Origin: an uncultured Nitrospinota bacterium
GTDB lineage: Bacteria > UBA8248
NCBI GenBank assembly: GCA_947258645.1
Contig: CAMYJL010000003.1
Span: 1 to 37,452, forward strand
Direction: 5' to 3'
DNA: 37,452 bases
The position numbers and the translations under genes were made by a program. Each line of letters starts with the position of its first letter. Position 1 is the stretch's first letter. A model generated the notes under the pieces. It saw nothing but the letters and a program-made list of their open reading frames with translations. It was not told where the DNA came from and did no database searches. Shown piece by piece: positions 23,963 to 31,335 of the stretch.

Positions 23963-24670
23963 ATGGACCACCAAAGCATCCTGATCATCGCCGCCCACCC
24001 GGATGACATCGACTTCCGCTCGTCGGGCTCCGCCGCGCTCTGGACCCGTCAGGGCCGCCGGGTGGCGTACGTCGTCGCCACCAGCGGCGAGAAGGGCTTC
24101 AACGGAAACGGCAAACTCTCAATCGAAGAGCGCCAAGCCATCCGCGAGGGCGAGCAGCGCGCGGCGGCGGCGGCGGCCGGTGTCGAGCAGGTCCATTTTC
24201 TCAAGCACCCGGACGGCGAGTTGGCCAATACGCCCGAGCTTAGGCGTGATCTCGTGCGTGTCATGCGGCAAGTGAAGCCCGACCTCATCGTTTCGGGCGA
24301 CCCCTCCCTGGACGCCTACGACAGCTTCTACGGCTACCACAGCGACCACCGCGCTATCGCCCAGGCCACTTTCGACGCCCTTTACCCGGCGGTCGGGAAC
24401 GAGAACTTCTTCCCAGAGCTGCTCAAAGAGGGTCTTGAGCCTCACCGGCCCAAGGAGGCCTATTTTTCGGGCCGCGGGGCGACCCTGAACGTCTGGGTTG
24501 ATATCGCGGAGACCTTCGAGGCGAAGCTTCGGGCGCTTGCCTGCCACAAGAGCCAGATCGCCGACATCAAGGAAATTGAGCCGCGCCTCCGGGAGTGGTC
24601 CCGCGAGATGGGAAAAGAGAAGGGCCTTGCGTGCGCCGAATGCTACAGACGACTTGAGATTCCAGACTAG
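23963..24670 (+). CDS. PIG-L (LmbE-like) deacetylase family protein
   Basis: A 235-residue member of the PIG-L/LmbE family of zinc-dependent N-deacetylases that act on N-acetylglucosamine-type substrates, for example in bacillithiol, mycothiol or surface glycan pathways. The catalytic AHPDDIDF lies at residues 11-18, where the usual A-H-P-D-D-x-E has Asp instead of Glu, and the second metal motif is GYHSDHRAIA near 118-127. The middle holds VVATSGEKGFNG and a Leu-Arg-rich VRVMRQVKPDLIVSGDP. The ATG at 23963 has AGGA about nine bases upstream; the longer frame from 23903 has no similarity. It is divergent from the selenoprotein gene. Substrate not known. Confidence 0.88.
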   Translation: MDHQSILIIAAHPDDIDFRSSGSAALWTRQGRRVAYVVATSGEKGFNGNGKLSIEERQAIREGEQRAAAAAAGVEQVHFLKHPDGELANTPELRRDLVRVMRQVKPDLIVSGDPSLDAYDSFYGYHSDHRAIAQATFDALYPAVGNENFFPELLKEGLEPHRPKEAYFSGRGATLNVWVDIAETFEAKLRALACHKSQIADIKEIEPRLREWSREMGKEKGLACAECYRRLEIPD

Positions 24671-24679
24671 AACCATTTG

Positions 24680-24702
24680 AATTTTATTGACTAAATAAAA
24701 TT
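24680..24702. repeat. AT-rich inverted repeat between PIG-L and GNAT genes
   Basis: AATTTTATT and AATAAAATT form a perfect 9-base inverted repeat around a 5-base spacer, ten bases after the PIG-L stop. The AT-rich patch stands out in GC-rich DNA. It could be an operator, a weak terminator stem or part of a promoter for the following gene; a TTGACT inside it has no matching -10 box. Confidence 0.35.
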
Positions 24703-24796
24703 AAATCTTTAGCTCGCAAGCCTCCCTGGCTCCCCCGACCGTTTATTGCTAGCATTTCTGACATCACCCTGCCCGTCGGGAAATATCTGGCTTCCC

Positions 24797-25297
24797 ATGA
24801 GCGAAAACCTGACCATCGAACCCCTTTCCGGGGAGAATTTCGGCGATTTTCTCTCCCTTATGGAGAAATTCGCCGCGTACGAGAACCTCGACCCACCGGA
24901 TGAGGAATCCCGGCGAAGACTGGAGCGGGACGGGCTGTCCGAAAATCCCGGGTTCGAGGCCTATGTCGGGAGAGTGAGTGGAAAGGCGGTTGGCTACATC
25001 ACATTTTTCACAACCTATTCCACCTTCCGGGGCCTGCCCACTTTGTTTCTGGAGGATATATTCGTGCTGGCCGAGGAGAGGCGGAACGGGCTCGGCCAGA
25101 AGCTGTTCGATTTTTACCTGGATCAGGCCCGGGAGCGGAACTGCGGGCGGGCGGAATGGTGTGTTCTGGACTGGAACGAACCCGCCATCCGGTTTTACGA
25201 GAAGAACAGGGCCGATCGCCTGGACTGGCTCTTCTACCGGCTCGATGGGGAGAGACTTGCAAACCACCCAGGCCGCTCCTCTCCGGCACCGGAATGA
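24797..25297 (+). CDS. GNAT acetyltransferase (diamine N-acetyltransferase-like)
   Basis: A 166-residue GNAT protein most like the diamine/spermidine N-acetyltransferase group. The key block is LFLEDIFVLAEERRNGLGQK, which contains the acetyl-CoA binding signature (ERRNGLG), followed by EWCVLDWNEPAIRFYEKNRA, where the W-N-x-x-A-x-x-F-Y pattern is diagnostic for the fold. The N-terminus has FGDFLSLMEKFAAYENLDPP. The ATG at 24797 is preferred because similarity starts there; a TTG at 24746 would add 17 residues of no similarity, and no strong ribosome binding site marks either. The gene lies between PIG-L and the aldehyde oxidoreductase on the same strand. Confidence 0.85.
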   Translation: MSENLTIEPLSGENFGDFLSLMEKFAAYENLDPPDEESRRRLERDGLSENPGFEAYVGRVSGKAVGYITFFTTYSTFRGLPTLFLEDIFVLAEERRNGLGQKLFDFYLDQARERNCGRAEWCVLDWNEPAIRFYEKNRADRLDWLFYRLDGERLANHPGRSSPAPE

Positions 25298-25364
25298 GAT
25301 AGAATCAGGCGCGTATTCACCGAGACGCACGCAAACCGACATTTTTTCTACATGAGGGAATTCC

Positions 25365-27209
25365 ATGTTTGGCTACCAAGGAAGAATTCTGCACGTTGAC
25401 CTCACCTCAAAAACCAGCCGCGTCGAGGAGTTCGACGAGGCCTTCGCCCGGAAATACCTCGGCGGCAACGGCTTCGCCGCCAAAATCGTCTGGGATTCCG
25501 TGGAACCCGGCGTCGACCCGCTCTCGCCCGAGAACGTGATTGTCTTCGCCGTCGGCCCGTATACCGACACGGCCATCCCCAGCGCGAGCCGGTGCTGCAT
25601 CGGCTCGAAAAGCCCGCTCACGGGCCTTTTCTTCGACAGCACCTTCGGCGGCCAGTGGCCCATCATGCTCAAGCGGACGGGCCACGACGCCATCGTTCTC
25701 CACGGCAAGGCGGACACTCTCACCTATCTTTCCATCACGGAATCGGGCGTGGTGTTTCGCGAAGCGGGCGATCTCAAGGGAAAGTGGATCAGCGAGACCT
25801 GCGACGCCATTTCTGACGGCGAGGGCGGCGCGGATGTCCTCGCCATCGGCCCTGCTGGAGAAAACATGGTCCGCTTCGCCAGCCCGGCGCACACTTGGCG
25901 CAAGAGCCGCGACGGCATCGCCGGGCGTGGCGGCATGGCAGCCGTCATGGGAAGCAAGAACATCAAGGCCATCGCCCTCAAGGGCAAGACCAAGACGGCC
26001 GTCCCCGATCCAACGGCGCTGCGCGCCTTCGTCAACGAGACCGCCGAAGGGGTCCGGAACGGCACCGCCGCGCTCCACAAATACGGCACGCCCATCCTCG
26101 TCAACATGATCAACAAGATGGGCGCGCTGGGGACGATGAATCTCCAGAAAGAGGTTTTCGACAACTGCGAGCCGATCAGCGGCGAGGTCATGCTGGAGAA
26201 CTACCTCGACAAGGACACGACCTGCCTCAAGTGCCCGGTTGCCTGTGGCAAGGATTACGAGATGAAAGGCGGCAAATGGGACGGGCTCAAGTGGAAGATG
26301 CCCGAGTACGAATCCATCTTCGCCCTCGGCACCATGCTTGGAATCGACGACCCCGGCGCCCTGCTGCGGGCCAATCAGCTCTGCGACGAGCTCGGGCTGG
26401 ACACGATCTCGGCGGGCGTCACCATGTCGCTCGCCTACGAATGCTACGAGCGGGGCCTCCTCACCCAAGAAGACACCAGGCGCGACCTCAAGTGGGGCGA
26501 TCCCGACCTCATGCTCGAGCTTCTCGAAGACATCGCCCACCGGCGTGGCTTCGGAGCCCGTCTGGCCGAAGGCGGCCAGCGCCTGGGAGAAGAGATCGGC
26601 AGCGATGCGCTCCAATTCCTCTACGCGGCCAGAGGGCTGGAGCTTCCAGCCCACAGCGCCCGCGCGCTCAAGGGAATGTCGATCGGCTACGCCACCGGCA
26701 CGCGGGGCGGAAGCCACCACGACACGCGGCCGACACTGCAGTACGCCGCCGACCACGACAACACGACGACCGAGGGCAAGCCCGCCTTTGCGGTTCAGAC
26801 CCAGAACTACACCGCCTTGGGCGATTCTCTCACCCAGTGCCGCTTTACATCGGAGCGCGGCTACGGCGCCATGATCAACGAGAATTTTGCGAAGATGCTC
26901 AATTTCGTAACCGGATGGGACACCACGGTGGAGGAGCTGGAGACCACGGGCGAGCGCATATGCAACCTCGAGCGCGCCTTCCAGGTGCGAGAGGGGGTGG
27001 ACCGCTCGAAGGACATGCTGCCCCACCGCGTCATGCACGAACCCATCCCGGACGGGCCCCACAAGGGAATGCACTGCCCGCCGGATGAGTTGGAAAAGAT
27101 GAAGGACGAGTATTATGGGCTCCGGGGGTGGAACGGCAATGGCATCCCCACGGAAGAGACGCTGAACCGTCTGGGTCTGAACGAGGTCGCCAGCGCGATT
27201 TTATCCTGA
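25365..27209 (+). CDS. Aldehyde:ferredoxin oxidoreductase (tungsten enzyme)
   Basis: A 614-residue tungstopterin aldehyde:ferredoxin oxidoreductase. The N-terminal domain opens GYQGRILHVDLTSK and continues YLGGNGFAAKIVWD, typical of AFOR family proteins. Cluster ligands are C287-x2-C290-x3-C294 (TCLKCPVACGKDY) plus Cys492 (SLTQCRFTSE), matching the 4Fe-4S coordination of the archaeal enzyme. MSIGYATGTRGGSHHDTRPT fits the pterin-binding part. The ATG at 25365 has GAGGG close upstream. It oxidises aldehydes to acids with ferredoxin, or the reverse, and needs tungsten or molybdenum and a bis-pterin cofactor made elsewhere. No partner ferredoxin gene is adjacent. Confidence 0.95.
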   Translation: MFGYQGRILHVDLTSKTSRVEEFDEAFARKYLGGNGFAAKIVWDSVEPGVDPLSPENVIVFAVGPYTDTAIPSASRCCIGSKSPLTGLFFDSTFGGQWPIMLKRTGHDAIVLHGKADTLTYLSITESGVVFREAGDLKGKWISETCDAISDGEGGADVLAIGPAGENMVRFASPAHTWRKSRDGIAGRGGMAAVMGSKNIKAIALKGKTKTAVPDPTALRAFVNETAEGVRNGTAALHKYGTPILVNMINKMGALGTMNLQKEVFDNCEPISGEVMLENYLDKDTTCLKCPVACGKDYEMKGGKWDGLKWKMPEYESIFALGTMLGIDDPGALLRANQLCDELGLDTISAGVTMSLAYECYERGLLTQEDTRRDLKWGDPDLMLELLEDIAHRRGFGARLAEGGQRLGEEIGSDALQFLYAARGLELPAHSARALKGMSIGYATGTRGGSHHDTRPTLQYAADHDNTTTEGKPAFAVQTQNYTALGDSLTQCRFTSERGYGAMINENFAKMLNFVTGWDTTVEELETTGERICNLERAFQVREGVDRSKDMLPHRVMHEPIPDGPHKGMHCPPDELEKMKDEYYGLRGWNGNGIPTEETLNRLGLNEVASAILS

Positions 27210-27256
27210 GACGATTTCACCCGGAAATTTTGTACTTGCATGCAGGAAACCCGTGA

Positions 27257-27284
27257 CGGGCGGCTTCTATCGAGGAGCCGCCCG
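27257..27284 (+). terminator. Strong hairpin after the aldehyde oxidoreductase gene
   Basis: A 12-base stem (27257-27268 with 27273-27284, one T-G wobble) closed by the tetraloop ATCG lies 48 bases after the stop codon. It lacks a following T-tract, so it may be a Rho-dependent site or a transcript 3'-end stabiliser. It lies at the left end of the 336-base gene-free stretch 27210-27545, which also holds the IHF-like site, the sigma-54 promoter and the flgE leader. Confidence 0.5.
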
Positions 27285-27380
27285 GTCTACTTGCCTCTGG
27301 GTAAATTTTTCCCGGGCGGTGCAATTCTCCCCTCTCCTCCGCGGATTCCCTTTCCCGTGACAAGCGTATAACTTTTTATA

Positions 27381-27393
27381 AATCAATATATTA
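27381..27393 (+). promoter_or_regulatory. IHF-like binding site upstream of flgE
   Basis: AATCAATATATTA matches the IHF consensus WATCAA-N4-TTR exactly, within an AT-rich tract of about 45 bases. It lies 17 bases upstream of the -24 element of the sigma-54 promoter, where IHF could bend DNA so that an upstream-bound activator reaches the polymerase. IHF sites are often a little further upstream, so this is tentative. Confidence 0.45.
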
Positions 27394-27410
27394 TAACGAT
27401 TTTTCATTTC

Positions 27411-27424
27411 GGCACGCCCCTTGC
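27411..27424 (+). promoter_or_regulatory. Sigma-54 promoter of flgE
   Basis: GGCACG-CCCC-TTGC has the invariant GG and GC with exactly ten bases between them and matches the consensus TGGCACG-N4-TTGC except for the first T. It lies 121 bases upstream of the flgE start. Sigma-54 control of hook genes is well known in polar-flagellated bacteria, so the position makes sense. Confidence 0.75.
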
Positions 27425-27446
27425 TTTATTCCACCCCGAGAGAGTA

Positions 27447-27514
27447 GGCGCGGAGATAAAAGCCGCGCTCCGGGGGCAAAACTGCCTCCATCCGGGAACG
27501 GGGCAGATCTCCCC
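27447..27514 (+). other. Structured 5' leader of flgE
   Basis: The leader downstream of the sigma-54 promoter could fold into three hairpins: GCGCGG/CCGCGC (27448-27453, 27463-27468), GGGGGCA/TGCCTCC (27472-27478, 27483-27489, one wobble) and GGGG/CCCC (27500-27503, 27511-27514). The ribosome binding site AAAGGAG is free after them. I compared it with the cyclic di-GMP riboswitch pattern and did not find its conserved bases. Confidence 0.35.
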
Positions 27515-27545
27515 TACCGGCAAATTCTCAGTAAAGGAGTCTCTC

Positions 27546-29636
27546 ATGGGTCTTTTCCCCGGGCTTTCCACCGGCGCCTCCTCGATGCAGAACGCCTCCG
27601 ACCAGATTCAGGTGATCGGGAACAACCTCGCCAACGTGAGCACCCCTGGCTTCAAGCGAAGCCGCGCGCTCACGAACGATGCGTTTTACTCCACGCTCAC
27701 CGGCTCGCTCAACCAACAGATCGGCCACGGCGCCAACCACGTCGCCGTTCAGAGAATCGTCACGGAGGGCAGCACGAGAGCCACTGGCAATGCGCTGGAT
27801 ATGGCCATCGGCGGCGGCGGATTTTTCGTGCTTTCAGATCCCGTCAACTCGAATCAATTTTTTACGCGCGACGGATCGTTTACACTGGACAACACCAACA
27901 CCCTGATTCACAACGGGACCGGAAACTTCGTCCAGGGTTTTCCAGTAACCAACGGCGGCGTCGGAACAACCGCCGCTAATATCACGGTCCCCTCAGGAGT
28001 CAACGTCGGCACGGCCACCACCGCCGTCAGCTTCCAGGGAAATCTGGACGCCACCGCGAGCATTCTGGGCACAGCGGGCTCGTTTCGCTCCGCAGCGATT
28101 CAGGACGCCTTTCAGGTCGTCACCGGGACAAACGATCAGATCGTCTTCGAACTCAGCGGAGGCGCTGGCCCCATCACCGCCAGCCTGACCACGGACGGCG
28201 GCCTTGCCTCCGGCACCACGGTCAACGGCACCGCCGTCGCCGCGGCCCTCAAAACGGCACTGGAAGCGACCAATGCCTCCGGCGACACCTACACCGTCAC
28301 ATATGATCAGGCCGGCGACACGTTCAAAATCATCAACCCCCTCGGAAACAGCAACGCGCTCACCCTTCGAAACAGCAACGCTGCCTCGACGGCCTCGGGC
28401 CTGCTTGGATTCATTGCGTCCGATTCAAACGCCATTCCCCCCGCGGGCCAGATCGTCAGCGACGCGGGCGTGGCCTTTAACATTCTGACCGGCCTCAACG
28501 ACACCCTGAACCTGACGATCGATGGAACGCCCATCACGATCACGGTCCCCGCCGGCAACTACACGGGCGCAGAGCTGGCCTTTCAGATCGAGCGTCAAAT
28601 TCAGGCGGCCCCGGGCGATTTCGAAGGGTCGGCGGTCACTTACGATGCCGTCGCAACACCGGATCGCTTCAACATCATCGGTCCCCGAACGGGTGGCTCC
28701 TACACCATCAACCAGCCCTCGAACGCGGGCACGCCCACGATCGCCGTCACCGGCACGGCCACCACCGTCACCGGCGGCACCATGTTCAACCCGTTTGCCT
28801 TCAACACCGGAACCGCCTTGGCCGGAACGGGCCAATTCGACGCCTCCGATCCCTTCAAGACAAGCACAGACAACACTACCATCGACATCATCGACTCCCT
28901 GGGTGAAACCCACTCGTTGACGATATTTTTCCGCAAAGTAGGCAACAATCAATGGGAGTGGCATGGCGCGATTAAAGGCGCCGACCTGACAACGACAACG
29001 CCGGCCACTTCGTTCGAGGAAGTCGTCAGCGGGCGCGTTCTTTATAATTCGGACGGGCTGCTCGAGACGGAAACGACCACGGCGGGATCGGGCGTGTTCA
29101 ACATGGCCGCCGTCGGGGCACCGCCCATTCCGGTTCCCGCTCCCGGCCAGGCCATCACCTTTGATTTCGGAACTTCAATCGTCACAGATGGCGGCACAGG
29201 AGATGACGGCATGGTCCAGTTCGGGGCCGACCCCGACCAAAAAGCTGTTTCGTTGACCTCGTTCATCACCGACGGCGTACCGAAAGGCGCCTTTGAAAGC
29301 CTCCAAGTGACGGCCCAGGGCGATATCAACGTGAGATTCACAAACGGAGTAACTACTACGATCGGAAGGCTGGCCCTCGCCCTGTTCAACTCGGCCGAGT
29401 CTCTCTCCGCGGTATCGGACAACCTCTTTGTCGAGACGGCCGATTCCGGGACGGCGATTATCGCTCAGCCAAATACAGTGGGCACCGGGAAAATCATCCC
29501 TGACTCGCTCGAAACGTCCAACGTCGAACTCGCCAGCGAGTTTGTCGAGCTCATCCTAGCCCAGCAGATATTCCAGGCCAACGCACGGTTGATCACCACA
29601 TCCGACGAAATCCTTCAGACCCTCTCGAACATCTAG
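27546..29636 (+). CDS. flgE: Flagellar hook protein FlgE
   Basis: A 696-residue flagellar hook protein. The N-terminal D0/D1 region has the hook/rod signature NASDQIQVIGNNLANVSTPG (residues 16-35), then GNALDMAIGGGGFFVL and the FTRDGSFTLDN strand. The C-terminus SNVELASEFVELILAQQIFQ and ANARLITTSDEILQTLSN forms the partner D0 helix. The long middle (about 145-410) has two related beta-rich units, each with a G-T/L-N-D start (GTNDQIVFEL and GLNDTLNLTI) and a D-x-F-x-I-I/V strand, resembling flagellin-type IN motifs. The hook is longer than the roughly 400 residues in enterics, as in many environmental bacteria. It is translated from AAAGGAG before ATG 27546, behind a sigma-54 promoter. No other flagellar gene is in the window. 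Confidence 0.95.
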   Translation: MGLFPGLSTGASSMQNASDQIQVIGNNLANVSTPGFKRSRALTNDAFYSTLTGSLNQQIGHGANHVAVQRIVTEGSTRATGNALDMAIGGGGFFVLSDPVNSNQFFTRDGSFTLDNTNTLIHNGTGNFVQGFPVTNGGVGTTAANITVPSGVNVGTATTAVSFQGNLDATASILGTAGSFRSAAIQDAFQVVTGTNDQIVFELSGGAGPITASLTTDGGLASGTTVNGTAVAAALKTALEATNASGDTYTVTYDQAGDTFKIINPLGNSNALTLRNSNAASTASGLLGFIASDSNAIPPAGQIVSDAGVAFNILTGLNDTLNLTIDGTPITITVPAGNYTGAELAFQIERQIQAAPGDFEGSAVTYDAVATPDRFNIIGPRTGGSYTINQPSNAGTPTIAVTGTATTVTGGTMFNPFAFNTGTALAGTGQFDASDPFKTSTDNTTIDIIDSLGETHSLTIFFRKVGNNQWEWHGAIKGADLTTTTPATSFEEVVSGRVLYNSDGLLETETTTAGSGVFNMAAVGAPPIPVPAPGQAITFDFGTSIVTDGGTGDDGMVQFGADPDQKAVSLTSFITDGVPKGAFESLQVTAQGDINVRFTNGVTTTIGRLALALFNSAESLSAVSDNLFVETADSGTAIIAQPNTVGTGKIIPDSLETSNVELASEFVELILAQQIFQANARLITTSDEILQTLSNI

Positions 29637-29669
29637 CGTCAACTGATGACGAAAGCGGCTGGACGCCCG

Positions 29670-30383
29670 CTAACCGGTGGGCGGCCAGATGCGCGAGCCC
29701 ACCAGGGGCGAGCCCGGCGGATGGAGCAGGTAGCCGTGGACGCGGTGCGTCCACTCCGTCTCCTCGAGGGCCACATAGTTGGCCTCCCGCGCTTCAAGCG
29801 AGACGAATTCATATAAAACGGAATGCCTCGGTGAGCCCGCCGAGGCGAGCAGCTTCCGGGCGCCGATGCACCCCTTCGTACGCTCGACCCCGACCATGCG
29901 CTCCTGGGCGTACCAGGCCTCGAGATCCTCATCGTACCCCTGCGCATCGTAGCGGCCCATCTGAATCGCCTTCCCAATCGTACCGGGCTCGCGCGAACCG
30001 GCGTCCGGCCCTTCGGCCCGCCACTCCTCGCAGAAGATGAAACCGAGCGCCTGGAGGCGGCGTGCGACCATCTCGCGCGTTTCATCGCTCTGCCTCTCTT
30101 TGAGTTGAGAGGGGCTCGGGTCGAAAAACGTCCGCGTGGACTCGCCGCCAAAAAGCGCGATATACCCCGCGCCGGAGGCCAGCGACGGATCGTCCGACTG
30201 GCCCAGCCGGTCCAGCACCTTCTCGAACGCCGCGCCCGGATGTACGACCTCATAATGGGCGGCCCAGAGGTAGCCAGGCCGCGAGAGTTTTTCGGGAATG
30301 TGCACTTTGTGGAACCAGTCCAGATATTCCTCCCGGCCCTCATCCGCCAGGTCATAGAAAATGGCCCAAACCGCTCTGTCCAT
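29670..30383 (-). CDS. EthD-like / dimeric alpha-beta barrel protein, two halves
   Basis: A 237-residue protein that looks like two ferredoxin-like alpha-beta barrel units in tandem, as in EthD/DUF4286-type proteins. The first half opens RAVWAIFYDLADEGREEYLD and holds WFHKVHIPEKLSRPGYLWAA; the second repeats the pattern with GKAIQMGRYDAQGYDEDLEA, WYAQERMVGV and a strand HSVLYEFVSLEA. The W-x-x-x-x-H/R-I-P and GY/GC-x-x-A/GAR patterns suggest homology of the halves. Function is unknown; such proteins are often linked to aromatic or ring-degradation pathways. It is the last gene of the minus-strand set starting with the ferredoxin; its 3' end is convergent with flgE. Confidence 0.65.
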   Translation of the reverse strand: MDRAVWAIFYDLADEGREEYLDWFHKVHIPEKLSRPGYLWAAHYEVVHPGAAFEKVLDRLGQSDDPSLASGAGYIALFGGESTRTFFDPSPSQLKERQSDETREMVARRLQALGFIFCEEWRAEGPDAGSREPGTIGKAIQMGRYDAQGYDEDLEAWYAQERMVGVERTKGCIGARKLLASAGSPRHSVLYEFVSLEAREANYVALEETEWTHRVHGYLLHPPGSPLVGSRIWPPTG

Positions 30384-30453
30384 CGCGCTTCCATCTCCCT
30401 GTCAATCAATACTCCAAATTTGCGCGTGCCGCCCGATCGCCCAGGCGGCGCTA

Positions 30454-31275
30454 TCACCTGATCTCGAAAGAAACGCGCCCCAGTTTCCCGTAATCGGCCA
30501 CGTATTTCCCCGGTTTTCCAGGTAAGAGCTTTCCCAGCGCGCCCGTCATGAGAATATGGCCGGACTCGATCCGCCAGCCGCGCGCCACCATCGCGTTCAC
30601 CAGCCACAGCGCGGATTTCCATCGGCTTTCCATCGCTCCCTCCCAGCGGTTGATCTCGCGCCCGTCCCACGAGAGAGCCACCGTGAGCGGATCGAAATTT
30701 ACGCTCCCCGATTTATGGGAAACGCCCACGATAAACGAGGCCACCGCGGCGTTGGCGGAGATAACGTCCACCCCCTTGAGACGCTTCATGTCCGCGAAAC
30801 CCAGCTCCGGCAATTCGATGGCGGGCATGACGGCGCGGATTCGCTCCCGAAGCGCCGCAACGATCCGAACGGGCTGCGCGATTGGCCGGCCGACCTCGAA
30901 GGCCACCTCGGTCTCCAGCGCCAGCCTCCTGAATTTGGACCGGTCGACGACGGGTGTGCCCTCGTTCCTCCCGGACGCCAGGAGGACACCCGCCATCGGG
31001 GCCCTGAGGCCGAAGCGCTTCTGGCTGGCCGGGGAGTTCAGGCCCGCCTTGAAGCCCCCCACGCGATCGTTGGCGAGGATTCTGCTCACAAAAACCTTTT
31101 GCACCCTGTAGGCGGTCTCGAGATCGAGGCTGGGGTAGGCCTTGGAGAGAAGGGGTGTCAACCGCTTCTCCGTCCGAGCCTTCCAGAGGAGCTCCGTCAT
31201 TTCGGAAATCCGGGGCGCCGAGGCGGCCACCATCATTCCCCCGAGAGTAACCGCCACGGCGTATCGTGTGCGCAT
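30454..31275 (-). CDS. 2-keto-4-pentenoate hydratase (MhpD/FAH-fold)-like protein with signal peptide
   Basis: A 273-residue member of the fumarylacetoacetate hydrolase/2-keto-4-pentenoate hydratase superfamily. The AYRVQKVFVSRI helix, GGFKAGLNSPASQKRFGL, RRLALETEVAFEVG (metal-binding Glu-x-Glu) and GHILMTGALGKLLPGKPGKY are typical. Unusually, the start at 31275, fixed by AAGGAG about ten bases upstream, gives an N-terminus RTRYAVAVTLGGMMVAASAP that looks like a Sec signal peptide. Family enzymes are normally cytoplasmic, so export would be notable; it could also be a diverged, exported homologue with a different task. It follows the acyl-CoA dehydrogenase gene by 60 bases and precedes the EthD-like gene by 70. 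Confidence 0.8.
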   Translation of the reverse strand: MRTRYAVAVTLGGMMVAASAPRISEMTELLWKARTEKRLTPLLSKAYPSLDLETAYRVQKVFVSRILANDRVGGFKAGLNSPASQKRFGLRAPMAGVLLASGRNEGTPVVDRSKFRRLALETEVAFEVGRPIAQPVRIVAALRERIRAVMPAIELPELGFADMKRLKGVDVISANAAVASFIVGVSHKSGSVNFDPLTVALSWDGREINRWEGAMESRWKSALWLVNAMVARGWRIESGHILMTGALGKLLPGKPGKYVADYGKLGRVSFEIR

Positions 31276-31335
31276 CAATGCGGCTCCTTCCCGCCCGCGC
31301 AGCCGGCCGGGACGAATGCGGCCGAACCTCAAAAA

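Noticed and set aside
25407-27074. Long open frames opposite or overlapping the aldehyde oxidoreductase gene
   Set aside because: Open frames of this kind are common in GC-rich DNA; they show no family similarity and the coding strand has an intact tungsten enzyme.
27447-27514. Cyclic di-GMP riboswitch in the flgE leader
   Set aside because: The conserved GEMM bases are absent; only generic hairpins are seen.
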